From JAPOUP01 sp965201085 (GTDB taxonomy: Bacteria; Pseudomonadota; Alphaproteobacteria; Rhodobacterales; Rhodobacteraceae), in assembly GCA_965201085.1 (NCBI GenBank), contig CBDAVS010000025.1, positions 930,001 to 994,000 of the forward strand: a DNA stretch of 64,000 nucleotides. Reading direction: 5' to 3'. Numbering within the stretch: position 1 is the stretch's first letter; each line of letters starts with the position of its first letter. Positions 26,701 through 35,302 of the stretch are shown here, in pieces. The notes below the pieces were generated by a model that did not search any database, was not told the origin of the DNA, and saw only the letters and a list, made by a program, of their open reading frames with translations. The position numbers and the translations under genes were made by a program.

Positions 26701-28840
26701 CCAGCGTGATCGGGTCGCTGGGAATGGAGATGCCGTTACTATCCATGTCGCCGGCGCCGACTTCGTAGCTGAAATACGCGACGGAGTACCTTTCCAGATC
26801 GATGTGTTCGCGCCCGACGAACGACGCCTCCCTGGTCGAGGAACCGATGCGCAGGTCGAGTTTCGTGGCCGAGGGTGGATTGGTACCTTCTACAAAATCC
26901 CCGATGTCGACCGGCAGCGAGAAAGTGACGGCCACCTGAATCGCCTCGCCCACCCCGTAGGTCCCGTCGCTCCCGGGGTCGCTGATGATCTCGAACGCGG
27001 TGATGACGGGCGTTCTGGTCGCATCGTTGCCGTCTGCCACTCCTCTGGGGATATTCGTAGTCACGGACGCCGCGTCCGTCGACAGGGTCGCGTTGACCGG
27101 AGCGCTCAGCGTGAAACTGAAGGTCTCATCCCATTCGGGTTGATCGTCGTCCAGGATCTCCACGTCCACCGTCTGCGGCGTGTCCCAGTCGTCCGGCGTG
27201 AAGATCAGCGTCCCGGCCACCGCCACGTAATCCCGACCCGCCGTCGTCACCACGTCGCTGCCTGCGTCTGCGGTCGCGTAATTCACCGTCGCGTCCGACA
27301 CGGGCCGCGCGCTCAGAGACACCTGGTAGGTGGCCTTGCCCGCGTCCTCGCGCACGGACGCGGGGCCGCTCACGCTGAACTCGCCCTGAGCCTGAGGCTG
27401 TGATGAGGACGGCGTGCCGGTGGCCGACGCGGACCATTCGCTCTCGCCAACGGCGTTCTGCGCCCGCACCTGCACCTGGTACGCGGTGCCGTCGGTCAGG
27501 CCCGTGACGGTGGCCGTGAGCGTCGTGTCCATGGCGGCCGCGCCGGTGTCATCCAGGTCCGTCCAGGCCTCGTCCGCGGGCATGGCCGGACGATGGCGCA
27601 CGTCGTAGTCGGTGATCACCGAGCCGTTGTCCGCCGGCGCGGTCCAGGTCACCGTCAGCTGGCCCGCGGCCGCCTCCAGCGTCGGCATCGCCGGCGCCGC
27701 CGGCGGCTGTCGCGCACCCACCGCCGGGAAGGCGATCGAATACGTCGCCGTCGCGCTGCCCGCGGTGGCCGTCACCGTCACCGTCACCGGGTTCGGGTTC
27801 TCCGTAGTCGGCGCGCCGCCGATCAAGCCCGTTTGGCCATTCAGGGTCAGGCCGGCAGGCAGGTCGGGGCTCACCGAGTAGGCGACGGTGCCGGTGAAGC
27901 CGCTCGCCGTCGCCATCATCGTGACGGACGCGCCGACGCTCAGGGTGTCCGGCACCGCGGGATAGCTCAGGCTCGGCGCGCCCGCCGACGGCGTGCCCGC
28001 CACCGCCGACTGGGTGCCCCTCAGCGCATTGCGGTTCGCGTCCAGCTTGTCCACACGCACCACATAGGTCGTGCCGTTGTCAAGGCCGGTGATCGTGTAA
28101 GTGGCGCCGGTCCGCTGCCTGTGGCCCGCAACGAACGAGGATCCCGGCGCACGCACCCGCCAGCGCACCAGATAGCCCCCGGGCGAGTCCTCCGCCGTCC
28201 AGCTCACCGCAAGCGAGCCGTCGCGCGCCTCGGCCTTGAGACCACGCACCCTGGGCACCGGCCCCACCCGATGGACCGTGTCCACCCGCTCATGCATCAG
28301 ATCCGCCCGGACCGAGCCGGTACTGAAAATTCTGTTGCCTTCTTTGTCCTCCAGGCTGTTCGCCTTGATCCGGACCGGCCCGGAATCCCCCGCCGCCACC
28401 TTGTAACGGAAGCGGAACTCAGTGCGGCCGTGCAGGCCACTTTCCACCGCGTCCCGCTCCCGGTCCCCGATGACCAGCGTGATCGTCGGTCTGTCCGCAA
28501 ACTGGCCGCCGCTCAAACGCACGTCCTCGCTGAACGTCACCGACACCCAGATTTCGGCACCCTCTTCGTAGGGACCGCCCGAATAGGGACCGCCGTCGTT
28601 CAGGCCGTTGACCAGCTTGACCACCGTCACCGTCGGGGCGGGCGACTGCGCGGCGGCTAACCGGATGAACCCCCTGCGGCGGGGCGCCGCAGGCGGGACT
28701 TGCCGCGCCGGGGGGGGGGGGGGGGGGCTAGAACCGAAACCAGGAAAGGAACGAGCCGGGCAGCCGTCCACGAACCCCATCCGAAAACCGCCGTCGCCGC
28801 ATTGGCCGTGCCACGTTCCATCATCCCATCCTCGCTTCAT
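23786..28840 (-). CDS. Large autotransporter with Calx-beta and fibronectin type III domains, phase-variable
   Basis: 1,684 codons from the ATG at 28840. Order: polyPro (about residues 38-43), a SwmB-like repeat, FN3 (about 193-285), a cadherin/Ig-like putative segment (290-370), FN3 (377-475), Calx-beta (487-600), a second SwmB-like and Calx-beta pair (about 620-860), another SwmB-like repeat, FN3 (about 1010-1085), Calx-beta (about 1100-1180) and a C-terminal outer-membrane autotransporter barrel (about 1300-1684) ending VSLELGLRW. The product should be displayed on the surface for adhesion or host contact. The 18-C run in codons 37-43 keeps this frame open. However, this N-terminus has no clear signal peptide, while the frame starting at ATG 28821 does (WTAARLVPFLVSVLA). 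The current state may therefore be OFF for secretion. Confidence 0.85.
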   Translation of the reverse strand: MKRGWDDGTWHGQCGDGGFRMGFVDGCPARSFPGFGSSPPPPPPARQVPPAAPRRRGFIRLAAAQSPAPTVTVVKLVNGLNDGGPYSGGPYEEGAEIWVSVTFSEDVRLSGGQFADRPTITLVIGDRERDAVESGLHGRTEFRFRYKVAAGDSGPVRIKANSLEDKEGNRIFSTGSVRADLMHERVDTVHRVGPVPRVRGLKAEARDGSLAVSWTAEDSPGGYLVRWRVRAPGSSFVAGHRQRTGATYTITGLDNGTTYVVRVDKLDANRNALRGTQSAVAGTPSAGAPSLSYPAVPDTLSVGASVTMMATASGFTGTVAYSVSPDLPAGLTLNGQTGLIGGAPTTENPNPVTVTVTATAGSATATYSIAFPAVGARQPPAAPAMPTLEAAAGQLTVTWTAPADNGSVITDYDVRHRPAMPADEAWTDLDDTGAAAMDTTLTATVTGLTDGTAYQVQVRAQNAVGESEWSASATGTPSSSQPQAQGEFSVSGPASVREDAGKATYQVSLSARPVSDATVNYATADAGSDVVTTAGRDYVAVAGTLIFTPDDWDTPQTVDVEILDDDQPEWDETFSFTLSAPVNATLSTDAASVTTNIPRGVADGNDATRTPVITAFEIISDPGSDGTYGVGEAIQVAVTFSLPVDIGDFVEGTNPPSATKLDLRIGSSTREASFVGREHIDLERYSVAYFSYEVGAGDMDSNGISIPSDPITLGRNHAIADINTARRADLSFGGLGNQEGHKVDGTSTAEALFSVSGPDSVNEGSGVAVYSVTLGAEPAMDATVDYTTGDNSASDLDYEPASGTLTFTTDNWDTPQTVEVTILDEDLPETKESFHFRLRASENAALSPSSSVLTSIVDNDERRAPVINGVSIVSRPMNGDSYGVGETIEVDVAFSLPTYPAEWQGGVALPGISLTLRVGDTDRVAGYSDFDLNDKESESTLRFTYTVQAGDSDMDGVSVPANAIRQKGNFLWAADTLFVADVSHAGLPAQARHKVGAGGQSERPPAHDAPPTKAANLQVVPGDGSLDLLWTPASSAPNGYSVRWRKKGPGHRLSPVNEVDGTFFTITGLENGTTYVVRVDTRNAADDGVRAGTRVTATGTPSPTLSVGDAEGDEGDVLEFAVTLSSVLAREARVRWRTEDDGSARAGEDYEAGDGELVFAPGDTSRTVRVRTLDDAHDDPGETFRVVLSDARGAVLGDDEAVGTILNSDPLPGAWLAHFGRTVAEHALDGVARRLSADRASGARGMLAGMPLERGGARSGERILLSGPPTVPGDRDGALSRPGGRAMTVVEALAASGFALTGERDGSGASMALWARGARSGFDAETGAADLDGTVATAMLGVDYGGGDWLGGVAFAWSDGEGRYSYDDDGEEMSGAMEASLGGVVPYASLRASERLGLWGAAGHGTGTMTLTPEGGTAMKADLDWSMMAAGLRGDLLAPQAARGPALALVSDALWSRTGSARVVATGGTLAASESEVTRLRLGLEGRWSVPLEDGGGFTPRAEAGIRHDGGDAGRGLGVELGGGVAWEAPRLGLSLDLSGRTLLAHRSDGRRERGFSAALGYDADPGSGRGLSLGLRRETGGRSGDGLDALFAAEPLHGRAAGEAADRWSAEAAYGLPAFGGRLTAGPALGLGFARGSRDYSLGWRLVPEAGAAGLSFGVEAKRRERGGAAPGHGVSLELGLRW
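28710..28727. repeat. 18-base homopolymer (G on plus, C on coding strand)
   Basis: An uninterrupted run of 18 G at the 5' end of the autotransporter gene, about 115 bases inside the coding region, encoding proline. Long homopolymers in this position are classic slipped-strand switches. Confidence 0.95.
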
Positions 28841-28919
28841 GCTCCATAAGGTCGGTTCCGTTACCGGCTATTCACCGGATCATCAAGCGGTTTCGTGAAA
28901 AAAGCGCGCGGGTGGGATT

Positions 28920-29381
28920 TATTGCACCGGGCGGACGGACCGGAATGATCCGGCTTCCGGTATGTTCGGTGTCACGGTGTTCCCCGCGATGCCCGGGAGA
29001 CCTCCGGACAGCGATCCGAAGCCCTGCGCCGGAAGGCCGTCGGCGGGGCCTTGGCTTTGGCCGATTCCGACGGTCCGGCCGGGGCAGCGCCCGACGCGCG
29101 ACCGGCCTCCGCGCCGTCCCCGTCATCTTCCCCGAACGGAACCGGGCCGGGGCCGCGCGCCCCATCCCGGACTCCACGCGGCAGGCCAGCATGCGGATGA
29201 GGACATGCGCCCGGACGCGCTTCCGCGTGTAATGGTATGCCGGGCGCACCTTCATGCCGGCGGTCTTCAGGCTGCGGAAAGCCCGCTCCACACGCCCCGG
29301 CCGTCTGCGGGCCCGCACCGTTTCCGGGCCGTCGGGTCGGGTTCCACCTCGGCGGCGGTCCCGCCGTCGTGGCGACCGCAA
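28920..29381 (-). pseudogene. IS1634-family transposase, 3' relic
   Basis: The segment GRVERAFRSLKTAGMKVRPA followed by YHYTRKRVRAHVLIRMLACR is the conserved C-terminal end of IS1634-type (DDE) transposases, including the catalytic Glu in VERAF. Further along another frame gives AGNTVTPNIPEAGSF, the usual last residues, so there is at least one frameshift. The N-terminal two thirds are absent. Decayed insertion sequence. Confidence 0.7.
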
Positions 29382-30578
29382 TACAGCTTACCGCCCTTAT
29401 GGTCCCCGATTCGCACGGGTCCGAACCCTAATTTAATGCAACTCGCATGTCCGTCCGTTCGGTTCCAGGTTTGCAGCGGGCTTCGAATGCCTGTCACTAC
29501 CGCATACTTAATCGCATCCCTCCCTGCCTCGCTAACAGTATTCCGGTTTCCGTCCCTTCCAGGACAGTAACCACAGAGAAGTGAGCCGCACAGGCCCGAC
29601 TCTGTTCAGCGGCACAACCAAACCTGTCAGACGCCTGACGACCACCGCAGTACTGCATATATGCGTAGGCGGCGTCCCGTTTTCCGACCGCGGTCCCCCG
29701 GAGTCAAATTCACCGGTCGTGGGAGGTACTGCCAGGGCTCGGAGCGGTCCGGGAGTAAAGCATTCCCTGCGGAGGTCAAACCACCAGCGGCATGGCTCCT
29801 GCTATCTTTACCCTCAGCATCGGAAACGCCGATTATCGGGAGTGAGACACCAACCGGCAGGACCGTGTCGCACCAAGGATATATCCGATCCGTCCGTATG
29901 AGCGTATTCAATTCGTTCCGACCTCCAGTCAGTTTCGGGGCTTACCGCCCATTCCCGCATTTTCAGCGTCCGGGAAATGCCACCGCTGGTACAGCGTTCC
30001 GGCGTTTTCGGTCTGCATCGGTCGGTTCCCGGTTCCGGGAATGGTGGACTGTTCCGAAAATTCCAGCACAGTCCGGGGAAAACGGTGCGAAAACATCGCA
30101 CCGACCTTCCCTCCTTCTCTGGGTCTAGGGATGGTTCCAGCCTTTTCCGGTGGATCGGTGGACCACAGGCGGCTGGCGGTTCCACAAATGTGATCCGGAT
30201 ACGCCAGCGTTCAGGGCGCGGGATCGGACGTACGGTCCCTCGAACCGGAACGGTGCACCGGGACTTTTCCCAGGAGGCGGACATCGGCGGGCTGCCGTGG
30301 TGGATCAGGCCACCCCCCCCTGCCCTCTCGGTGAGCCGCAGACGGTATGAAAGGACGAACATTGCGTGACAGCAACGCCGTCATCCAGGACTACAGCCGC
30401 AGCTGCGGTTAGATCGGTATGGAACGCCTCTGACTGGTCCAGCTCTCCCCTGCATGACCGGCGAGGGCCAGGCCGAACACTGCCGGACATTCCCGATCCC
30501 GGATCACCATGACCTGTCCCGTGGAGTGTGAAGCCCTGACCAGTTGACCATGTATGGTTCTCCTGTAATTTTCTGCGC
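29382..30578. other. Long noncoding or decayed stretch
   Basis: About 1.2 kb with no frame that looks coding on either strand. The several 90-180-codon open frames have scrambled composition and no motifs. It probably holds remains of the IS1634-type element and other decayed sequence. Confidence 0.5.
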
Positions 30579-30848
30579 ATGCCTGATATTCCGGAACTGG
30601 GACAATGGCCCGCTGAGCTTCACCGGTGCCCGATCTGCGATGGCAAGGGAATCAAGGCCAGGCTATCAATCATCCATGGCGGCAGGTTCGATGGCGTTCA
30701 GGCCTCATGCGAAACCTGCGACTTTCTCGTCCAGTCATCTCACCCCGACGCTCTGCGCCTCACGCTTGAGATGTTCGCCGAAGGGGGAAAGGCTCTGGCG
30801 GACTCGATGGAGAACCTGAGTGGCGATGTCGCTGCACAGATGGGTTGA
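30579..30848 (+). CDS. Small CxxC zinc-finger-like protein
   Basis: 89 residues. Two Cys pairs, RCPICDGKG and ASCETCDFL, are 22 residues apart and frame a loop (IKARLSIIHGGRFDGVQ), the pattern of a zinc ribbon. The C-terminus is helical. It starts 12 bases upstream of the next gene's start region and ends 12 bases before it, so the two are probably one transcript. Not recognised; typical of accessory plasmid or island genes. Confidence 0.6.
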   Translation: MPDIPELGQWPAELHRCPICDGKGIKARLSIIHGGRFDGVQASCETCDFLVQSSHPDALRLTLEMFAEGGKALADSMENLSGDVAAQMG

Positions 30849-30860
30849 AGAAAGCGAAGC

Positions 30861-32282
30861 GTGAAGGGCAGGGATACCTTCGACTGGAAAACGGAGGCCC
30901 GCGTCGGACGCGTGTGGATGACGCTGAGGGCGTCCGAGGATCCTGAAAGCAGGGGAATGATGTTCGAATCGGTCTCGGTAGAGGGCCGGAAGGATGCCAC
31001 GCTGACTTTGGAGGAAACCGAGTTCCTCGCCGATACGCTGCCAGGCGCCGAGACGGCGCTGACCGCATATGCAGGACAGCCCAGTGCCGTCACTGGCGAG
31101 CACGAACAGAACGCCGGTCCGGAAGCTTTCTGGAGCATCGACGCGGAACTGGGAGAACGCTCCGTGAGTCTGACGGCGATGGACACGGAAAACGGACCCA
31201 AGCTGAATTTCCTCTGGTTCAGTCCCGTTGACTTCGGCTCCGTAACCCTTTCACCCGACGAAAGCCGGTTCCTGGCACAGTCCCTTCCGCCCGCGCTGAC
31301 CATGCTCAATCGCTGGCAGGACCGGCAGGAAGCTCTGCGGATGGCGGAGTGGGAACGGCGTCCCGAACACCTACGGCACCTTCCAGATGCGAACCCAGAG
31401 GTGGAACGCTTTTGGGAAAGTCTGTCGGCGCCACAGGCAGTGGCCAGGAAGCGCCAGCGGGCGGAAGCTGTGCGCGAATACGGTGAGTTGGCACGGCAGA
31501 TCGCCTGTATGATCACCGGGCGGATCCCGGCGGACAACCGCGTTCATCGGATGGACCTGCAGAATGAACTGATCAACCTGCTTTCGGAGGCTGACAGAAC
31601 GATGGACGGGCGGGAAATGCCCGAGGCGCGCAGGATCGCGAAATCCAGGGCCATGGCCGACCGTCGGGTGTTTTACGCCCGTGACATAGAGGGCTCCAGC
31701 GCCCACTCGATCGAAACGGCACGCTTCCAGCATGAGCCGTTCTTCGCCGAAACGGAGAAGGTGGAGGAATGGCGGAAGAGATTCACGGGTTGGGCCGAGC
31801 GGCCCGATGAGCGCGAATTCGAGCCAAGGCGTCTGGAGAGACTGGCCGCGGCGGCGCTCGGTTCCGGGTCAGGCGGACGGGACAGCGAACTGGCGGAAGC
31901 CATGGTAGCCGCCATCGAATACGGATCACCACCGTTGAATACCCACCGGCTGCGGGAAGAGCGCAGCGAGATCGTCAGCACCCTGGCTGCTTGTGACCGT
32001 CTGCCTGAAGGCAAGGTAAGGGAGGAAATGGCGTGCCGCCTCTACCGGGCGTTTTCAGCGACGGAGATACGGGCGATGGCGGGGAATGAAGAGGGTCGGG
32101 TATCCGCCGCGTTCCGCGCTGCGCACGGCGCACAGGCGGACAGGATCGCAAGCCGTGTCGCGGAACTGCATGATCAGCGACTGGGCACTCCTGCGCCCTG
32201 GTATGGACTATATGAGACCATCGGTGCCTTGCTGCAGAGAGGGCGCAGCCGGGGGATCGGGATATCCATAGCTGCCGATTGA
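30861..32282 (+). CDS. 473-residue unknown protein
   Basis: No signal or membrane segment. Residues 1-160 are two repeated beta-rich halves: RVWMTLRASEDPESRGMMFE with LTLEETEFLADTLPGAETAL, and RSVSLTAMDTENGPKLNFLW with VTLSPDESRFLAQSLPPALT. The remainder is charged and helical. The two halves each read (V/S)LT...E(T/S)(E/R)FLA(D/Q)(T/S)LP, an internal duplication. Normal codon use throughout supports translation. Function unknown; it follows the zinc-ribbon gene in one likely operon. Confidence 0.65.
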   Translation: MKGRDTFDWKTEARVGRVWMTLRASEDPESRGMMFESVSVEGRKDATLTLEETEFLADTLPGAETALTAYAGQPSAVTGEHEQNAGPEAFWSIDAELGERSVSLTAMDTENGPKLNFLWFSPVDFGSVTLSPDESRFLAQSLPPALTMLNRWQDRQEALRMAEWERRPEHLRHLPDANPEVERFWESLSAPQAVARKRQRAEAVREYGELARQIACMITGRIPADNRVHRMDLQNELINLLSEADRTMDGREMPEARRIAKSRAMADRRVFYARDIEGSSAHSIETARFQHEPFFAETEKVEEWRKRFTGWAERPDEREFEPRRLERLAAAALGSGSGGRDSELAEAMVAAIEYGSPPLNTHRLREERSEIVSTLAACDRLPEGKVREEMACRLYRAFSATEIRAMAGNEEGRVSAAFRAAHGAQADRIASRVAELHDQRLGTPAPWYGLYETIGALLQRGRSRGIGISIAAD

Positions 32283-32389
32283 AGCAATGGCTTCAAACGA
32301 AGAAACGGTGGCCCATCAGGACGACACAATGCGCACTCTGGTGACCGGCGCACGGGCCTGCAGCAGCGCCGCCAGGATCATATGTTCAT

Positions 32390-33620
32390 GGGTATCCGGG
32401 TCGGTGGGGCGCTTCTTACTCCACCGCGATTTCTCGGCCTGACCAGGCGTCTGGGCGGCAAAGGCGCGATGACGGAAAAAAACGGGTCTCGTCGTCTACG
32501 ACCGCTTCGGCAACGCCTATCGAACGATGCCACGTCATCGGATGTATTCACGTCGCGCCGCGCTGTATATCATTCCCCGGCAATATCCCCGATTCCGGGC
32601 CATCGCCCGATTTTAGGACACGTTGATCACCCAACCCGAACGACTGGTTCTGTAAATGATCGCCGATGGGGAAGCCCATTGCCCAGAAGCGATGGCGCTT
32701 CCCTATGTGAAGACGGGCGGATGGTCGGTGGTGCGGAAGGCTCGCATTTCGTGGTACGCACCCCGGCCCCGGCAGACGCGCTGGACGGAAGAATGCCGTA
32801 TCTCGAAGTTGACGATTTCCGCGCCGTGATCGCGCTCCATCTGGGCGGTGATCGCCATTTTACGGGCACGACCGATCTGCGTTGAAACGACCCCGAAGAC
32901 AGATTCCGCTCCGACGCCGTGATCGATTACATCCTCGACGTAATGAAAGTGGCGCTTCCCGACGTGCGGTTTTCCCGCGAAGACATCGCCTATGCCGTCG
33001 CGGGCATCCGCCCCTGACCCACTCGGAGGGTGTAGACCCGGAACCTATCAGCCTCGATCATAAACTGCATGAAATCCCGGCAACCGAAGCACGTCCGTTT
33101 CCCGTCATGACGCTGACCGGAGGTAAATGGAGACCTGCCGGGCCTGCGCCGGACAGATCTCCGATGCCGTATTGGCCTATCCGGGGCCGGAGCGAAAGAC
33201 CTCGACCGGGACCCTGGCCATCGGCGGTGGCGCCCGCTTTCCAAACGGCGATGAAGCGCAGGTTGGATGTGCGAAAGCGCTGGTGGGCCGCACCGGCATT
33301 TACAACAGTCGAGCCCGTTCACTCGCATAGCGTTACCGCCGTGCCGCAGAAGCGGTGGCCATCGCCGAGTCTTCGACCAAGGCTGGGTTGATCGCTGGAT
33401 TTTCCCGCACCGAGGTCGGGTGAATCGTAAGAAGCGAGCGGGTCACGCGACTGGAGGATATCGTGCAGGGGCGAACGCTTCCGACCTTCGGGGGTCGCAT
33501 CAACCGCAGCGCCTTGAACCGGATCTCGGCGATCTCAGGTCCGCTGGCAGGCTGGAAACCGGGGCGAACCATCCCCGAGATCAACGCGGCGGCAAATCTA
33601 CTTGTCAGAGCGTCACAGGA
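32390..33620 (+). pseudogene. glpD: Glycerol-3-phosphate dehydrogenase (FAD, GlpD-like), heavily decayed
   Basis: Pieces in all three forward frames line up in order with GlpD: LVVYDRFGNAYRTMPRHRMY, ITQPERLVL, EGSHFVVRTPAPADALDGRM, HFTGTTDL, EDRFRSDAVIDYILDVM, FSREDIAYAVAGIRP, SLDHKLHEIPATEARPFPVM, LTGGKW, TSTGTLAIGGGARFP and LEDIVQGRTLPTFGGRINRS. Stops (for example TGA after TTDLR at 32883) and several frameshifts separate them. The FAD-binding N-terminus is missing. Clearly dead. Confidence 0.8.
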
Positions 33621-33686
33621 TGCGCCTGTGGATGACCTGAAGGCGCGGTCGCACCTTCCCGCATCGTGCGGCGGGAGGAACCCGAA

Positions 33687-34559
33687 CTAACCGCCGAGAA
33701 AGAGCCGGCCGACCTCCGGGTTCTCCAGAAGTTCGTCACCTTTGCCCACGATCGCCAGTTCGCCCGACACAAGAACATAACCCAGATCGGCGAATTCCAG
33801 ACCCTTCCGGGCGTTCTGCTCGACCATGATTATCGTCTTGCCGTCATTGTGCTGCAGATCGTGCAGGATGTCGAAAACCATGTCGATGAAACGTGGCTCC
33901 AGGCCGATCGACGGCTCGTCGACCAGCAGGATCTCCGGATCCATCACCAAAGCGCGCGAAATCTCCAGAAGACGGCGTTCGCCACCCGACAGCACCTTGG
34001 CCTGGTGCCTACGGCGGTCCGCGAGGCGTGGATATCTGTCGAATACCCGCTCGGCCGCTGTCTTGGCCTCTTTCGGGCTGTCTTTCAGGAACCCGCCCAT
34101 CCAGAGGTTCTCCTCCACAGTCATGCCCGGAAACACCGACTTGTCCTGAAGGATGTAGGCGATGCCCGCTTCCCTGAGCCTGGAGGTGGCGCTGAGCCCG
34201 GTAATGTCACGCTTGCTGGACCCGTCACCCGCCTTGACCGACCCCGAGAATATGCGGTTAAATCCGAAAATCGCATGCAGGATCGTCGATTTCCCGGCAC
34301 CGTTCGGCCCGATCAGGCACAGCGACTGCCTGCGCGCCACAGCGAGATCTATCCCATGCAGGATTTCCATCTGCCCGTATCCGGCGCAAAGGCCCTCGAT
34401 CACGATATACGGATCGTCGCCGGCGAGGGCCAGAATCTCGGAAAGCTCGATCTTTCGGGCCAGTTCCGCCGCCCGCCGCGTTACCGCGTCAACCGAAATT
34501 ACCGTATCGACGGAGCCGCCGTGATAGCCGCTGGCCCGGGACTGTGTGTCATCCGCCAT
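33687..34559 (-). CDS. livF: Branched-chain amino acid-type ABC transporter ATPase (LivF)
   Basis: 290 residues from the ATG at 34559, which overlaps the livG stop by one base (TGATG). Walker A GPNGAGKST, signature LSGGERR, Walker B EILLVDEP and switch His region VEQNARKG are intact. It carries an unusual N-terminal extension of about 55 residues before YIVIEGLCAGYGQMEILHGI; LivF proteins are usually about 235 residues. Partner of LivG in powering the importer. Confidence 0.88.
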   Translation of the reverse strand: MADDTQSRASGYHGGSVDTVISVDAVTRRAAELARKIELSEILALAGDDPYIVIEGLCAGYGQMEILHGIDLAVARRQSLCLIGPNGAGKSTILHAIFGFNRIFSGSVKAGDGSSKRDITGLSATSRLREAGIAYILQDKSVFPGMTVEENLWMGGFLKDSPKEAKTAAERVFDRYPRLADRRRHQAKVLSGGERRLLEISRALVMDPEILLVDEPSIGLEPRFIDMVFDILHDLQHNDGKTIIMVEQNARKGLEFADLGYVLVSGELAIVGKGDELLENPEVGRLFLGG

Positions 34560-35302
34560 CAATGGGCGCCCAGATAGGCATCGATCACGCGTCTGTCGTC
34601 CTGAATCTGCTCCGGCCTGCCACTGGCCAGCATCTGACCATGGGCCAGACAATAGATCGTATCCGCCATGTTCATGATCACGCGCATATTGTGTTCGATT
34701 ATGAAGAGAGTGATGCCAAACTCGGTATTCGCCAGTTTGAGGCGATCGATCAATCCATTGATGAGAGTGGGGTTGATCCCTGCGGTGGGCTCATCAAGCA
34801 GCAATACCGTCGGCTCGTTCATCAACGCCATGGCGAATTCCAGAAGTTTCTGCTGGCCGAAGCTCAACGAACCGGCCTGCAGCAGACGCTTCCGGTACAG
34901 TCCGACGAAGTCAAGCAGCCGTTCGGCTCTCTCGCGATCCTCGGCCGAGTTCCTCCTGAACGCATCCCAGATTGAGAATTTCCGGTGCGGCAGCGAAATC
35001 AGCATGTTCTCGACACAGTTCATCGCACCGTAAATCCGGGTCTGCTGAAAGGTGCGCAGAAGCCCGAGGCGGGCGATTTCAGGCACCGGCATCCTGCTGA
35101 TCTCCTGTCCTTCGAACCTGATCGAGCCGGAATCGATGGGATGGTAGCCCACGACGGAACTAAAAAGCGTCGTCTTGCCGGAACCATTCGGACCGATGAG
35201 CCCGGTAATACCGCCCTTTTCCACCGAGAGCGAGATGTCGGTATTCGCCTTTACGCCGCCGAAAGCCTTGGAGACGTCCGATATCTCGATGATCGCACCC
35301 AC
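34559..35302 (-). CDS. livG: Branched-chain amino acid-type ABC transporter ATPase (LivG)
   Basis: 247 residues, starting at GTG 35302 that overlaps the livM stop (TAGTG). Walker A GPNGSGKTT (about 37-45), Q-loop TFQQTRIYG, signature LSFGQQK and Walker B VLLLDEPTAGINP, then FIIEHNMRVIMNMAD. Standard length for LivG. Confidence 0.9.
   Translation of the reverse strand: MGAIIEISDVSKAFGGVKANTDISLSVEKGGITGLIGPNGSGKTTLFSSVVGYHPIDSGSIRFEGQEISRMPVPEIARLGLLRTFQQTRIYGAMNCVENMLISLPHRKFSIWDAFRRNSAEDRERAERLLDFVGLYRKRLLQAGSLSFGQQKLLEFAMALMNEPTVLLLDEPTAGINPTLINGLIDRLKLANTEFGITLFIIEHNMRVIMNMADTIYCLAHGQMLASGRPEQIQDDRRVIDAYLGAH

Noticed and set aside
27593..28660. Long open frame (355 codons) on the plus strand across the autotransporter gene
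   Set aside because: Antisense shadow of a GC-rich gene; the product is an Arg/His-rich scramble without motifs.
29814..30362. 182-codon minus-strand frame
   Set aside because: Arg/Pro/Cys-rich scramble within a decayed stretch; no motif.
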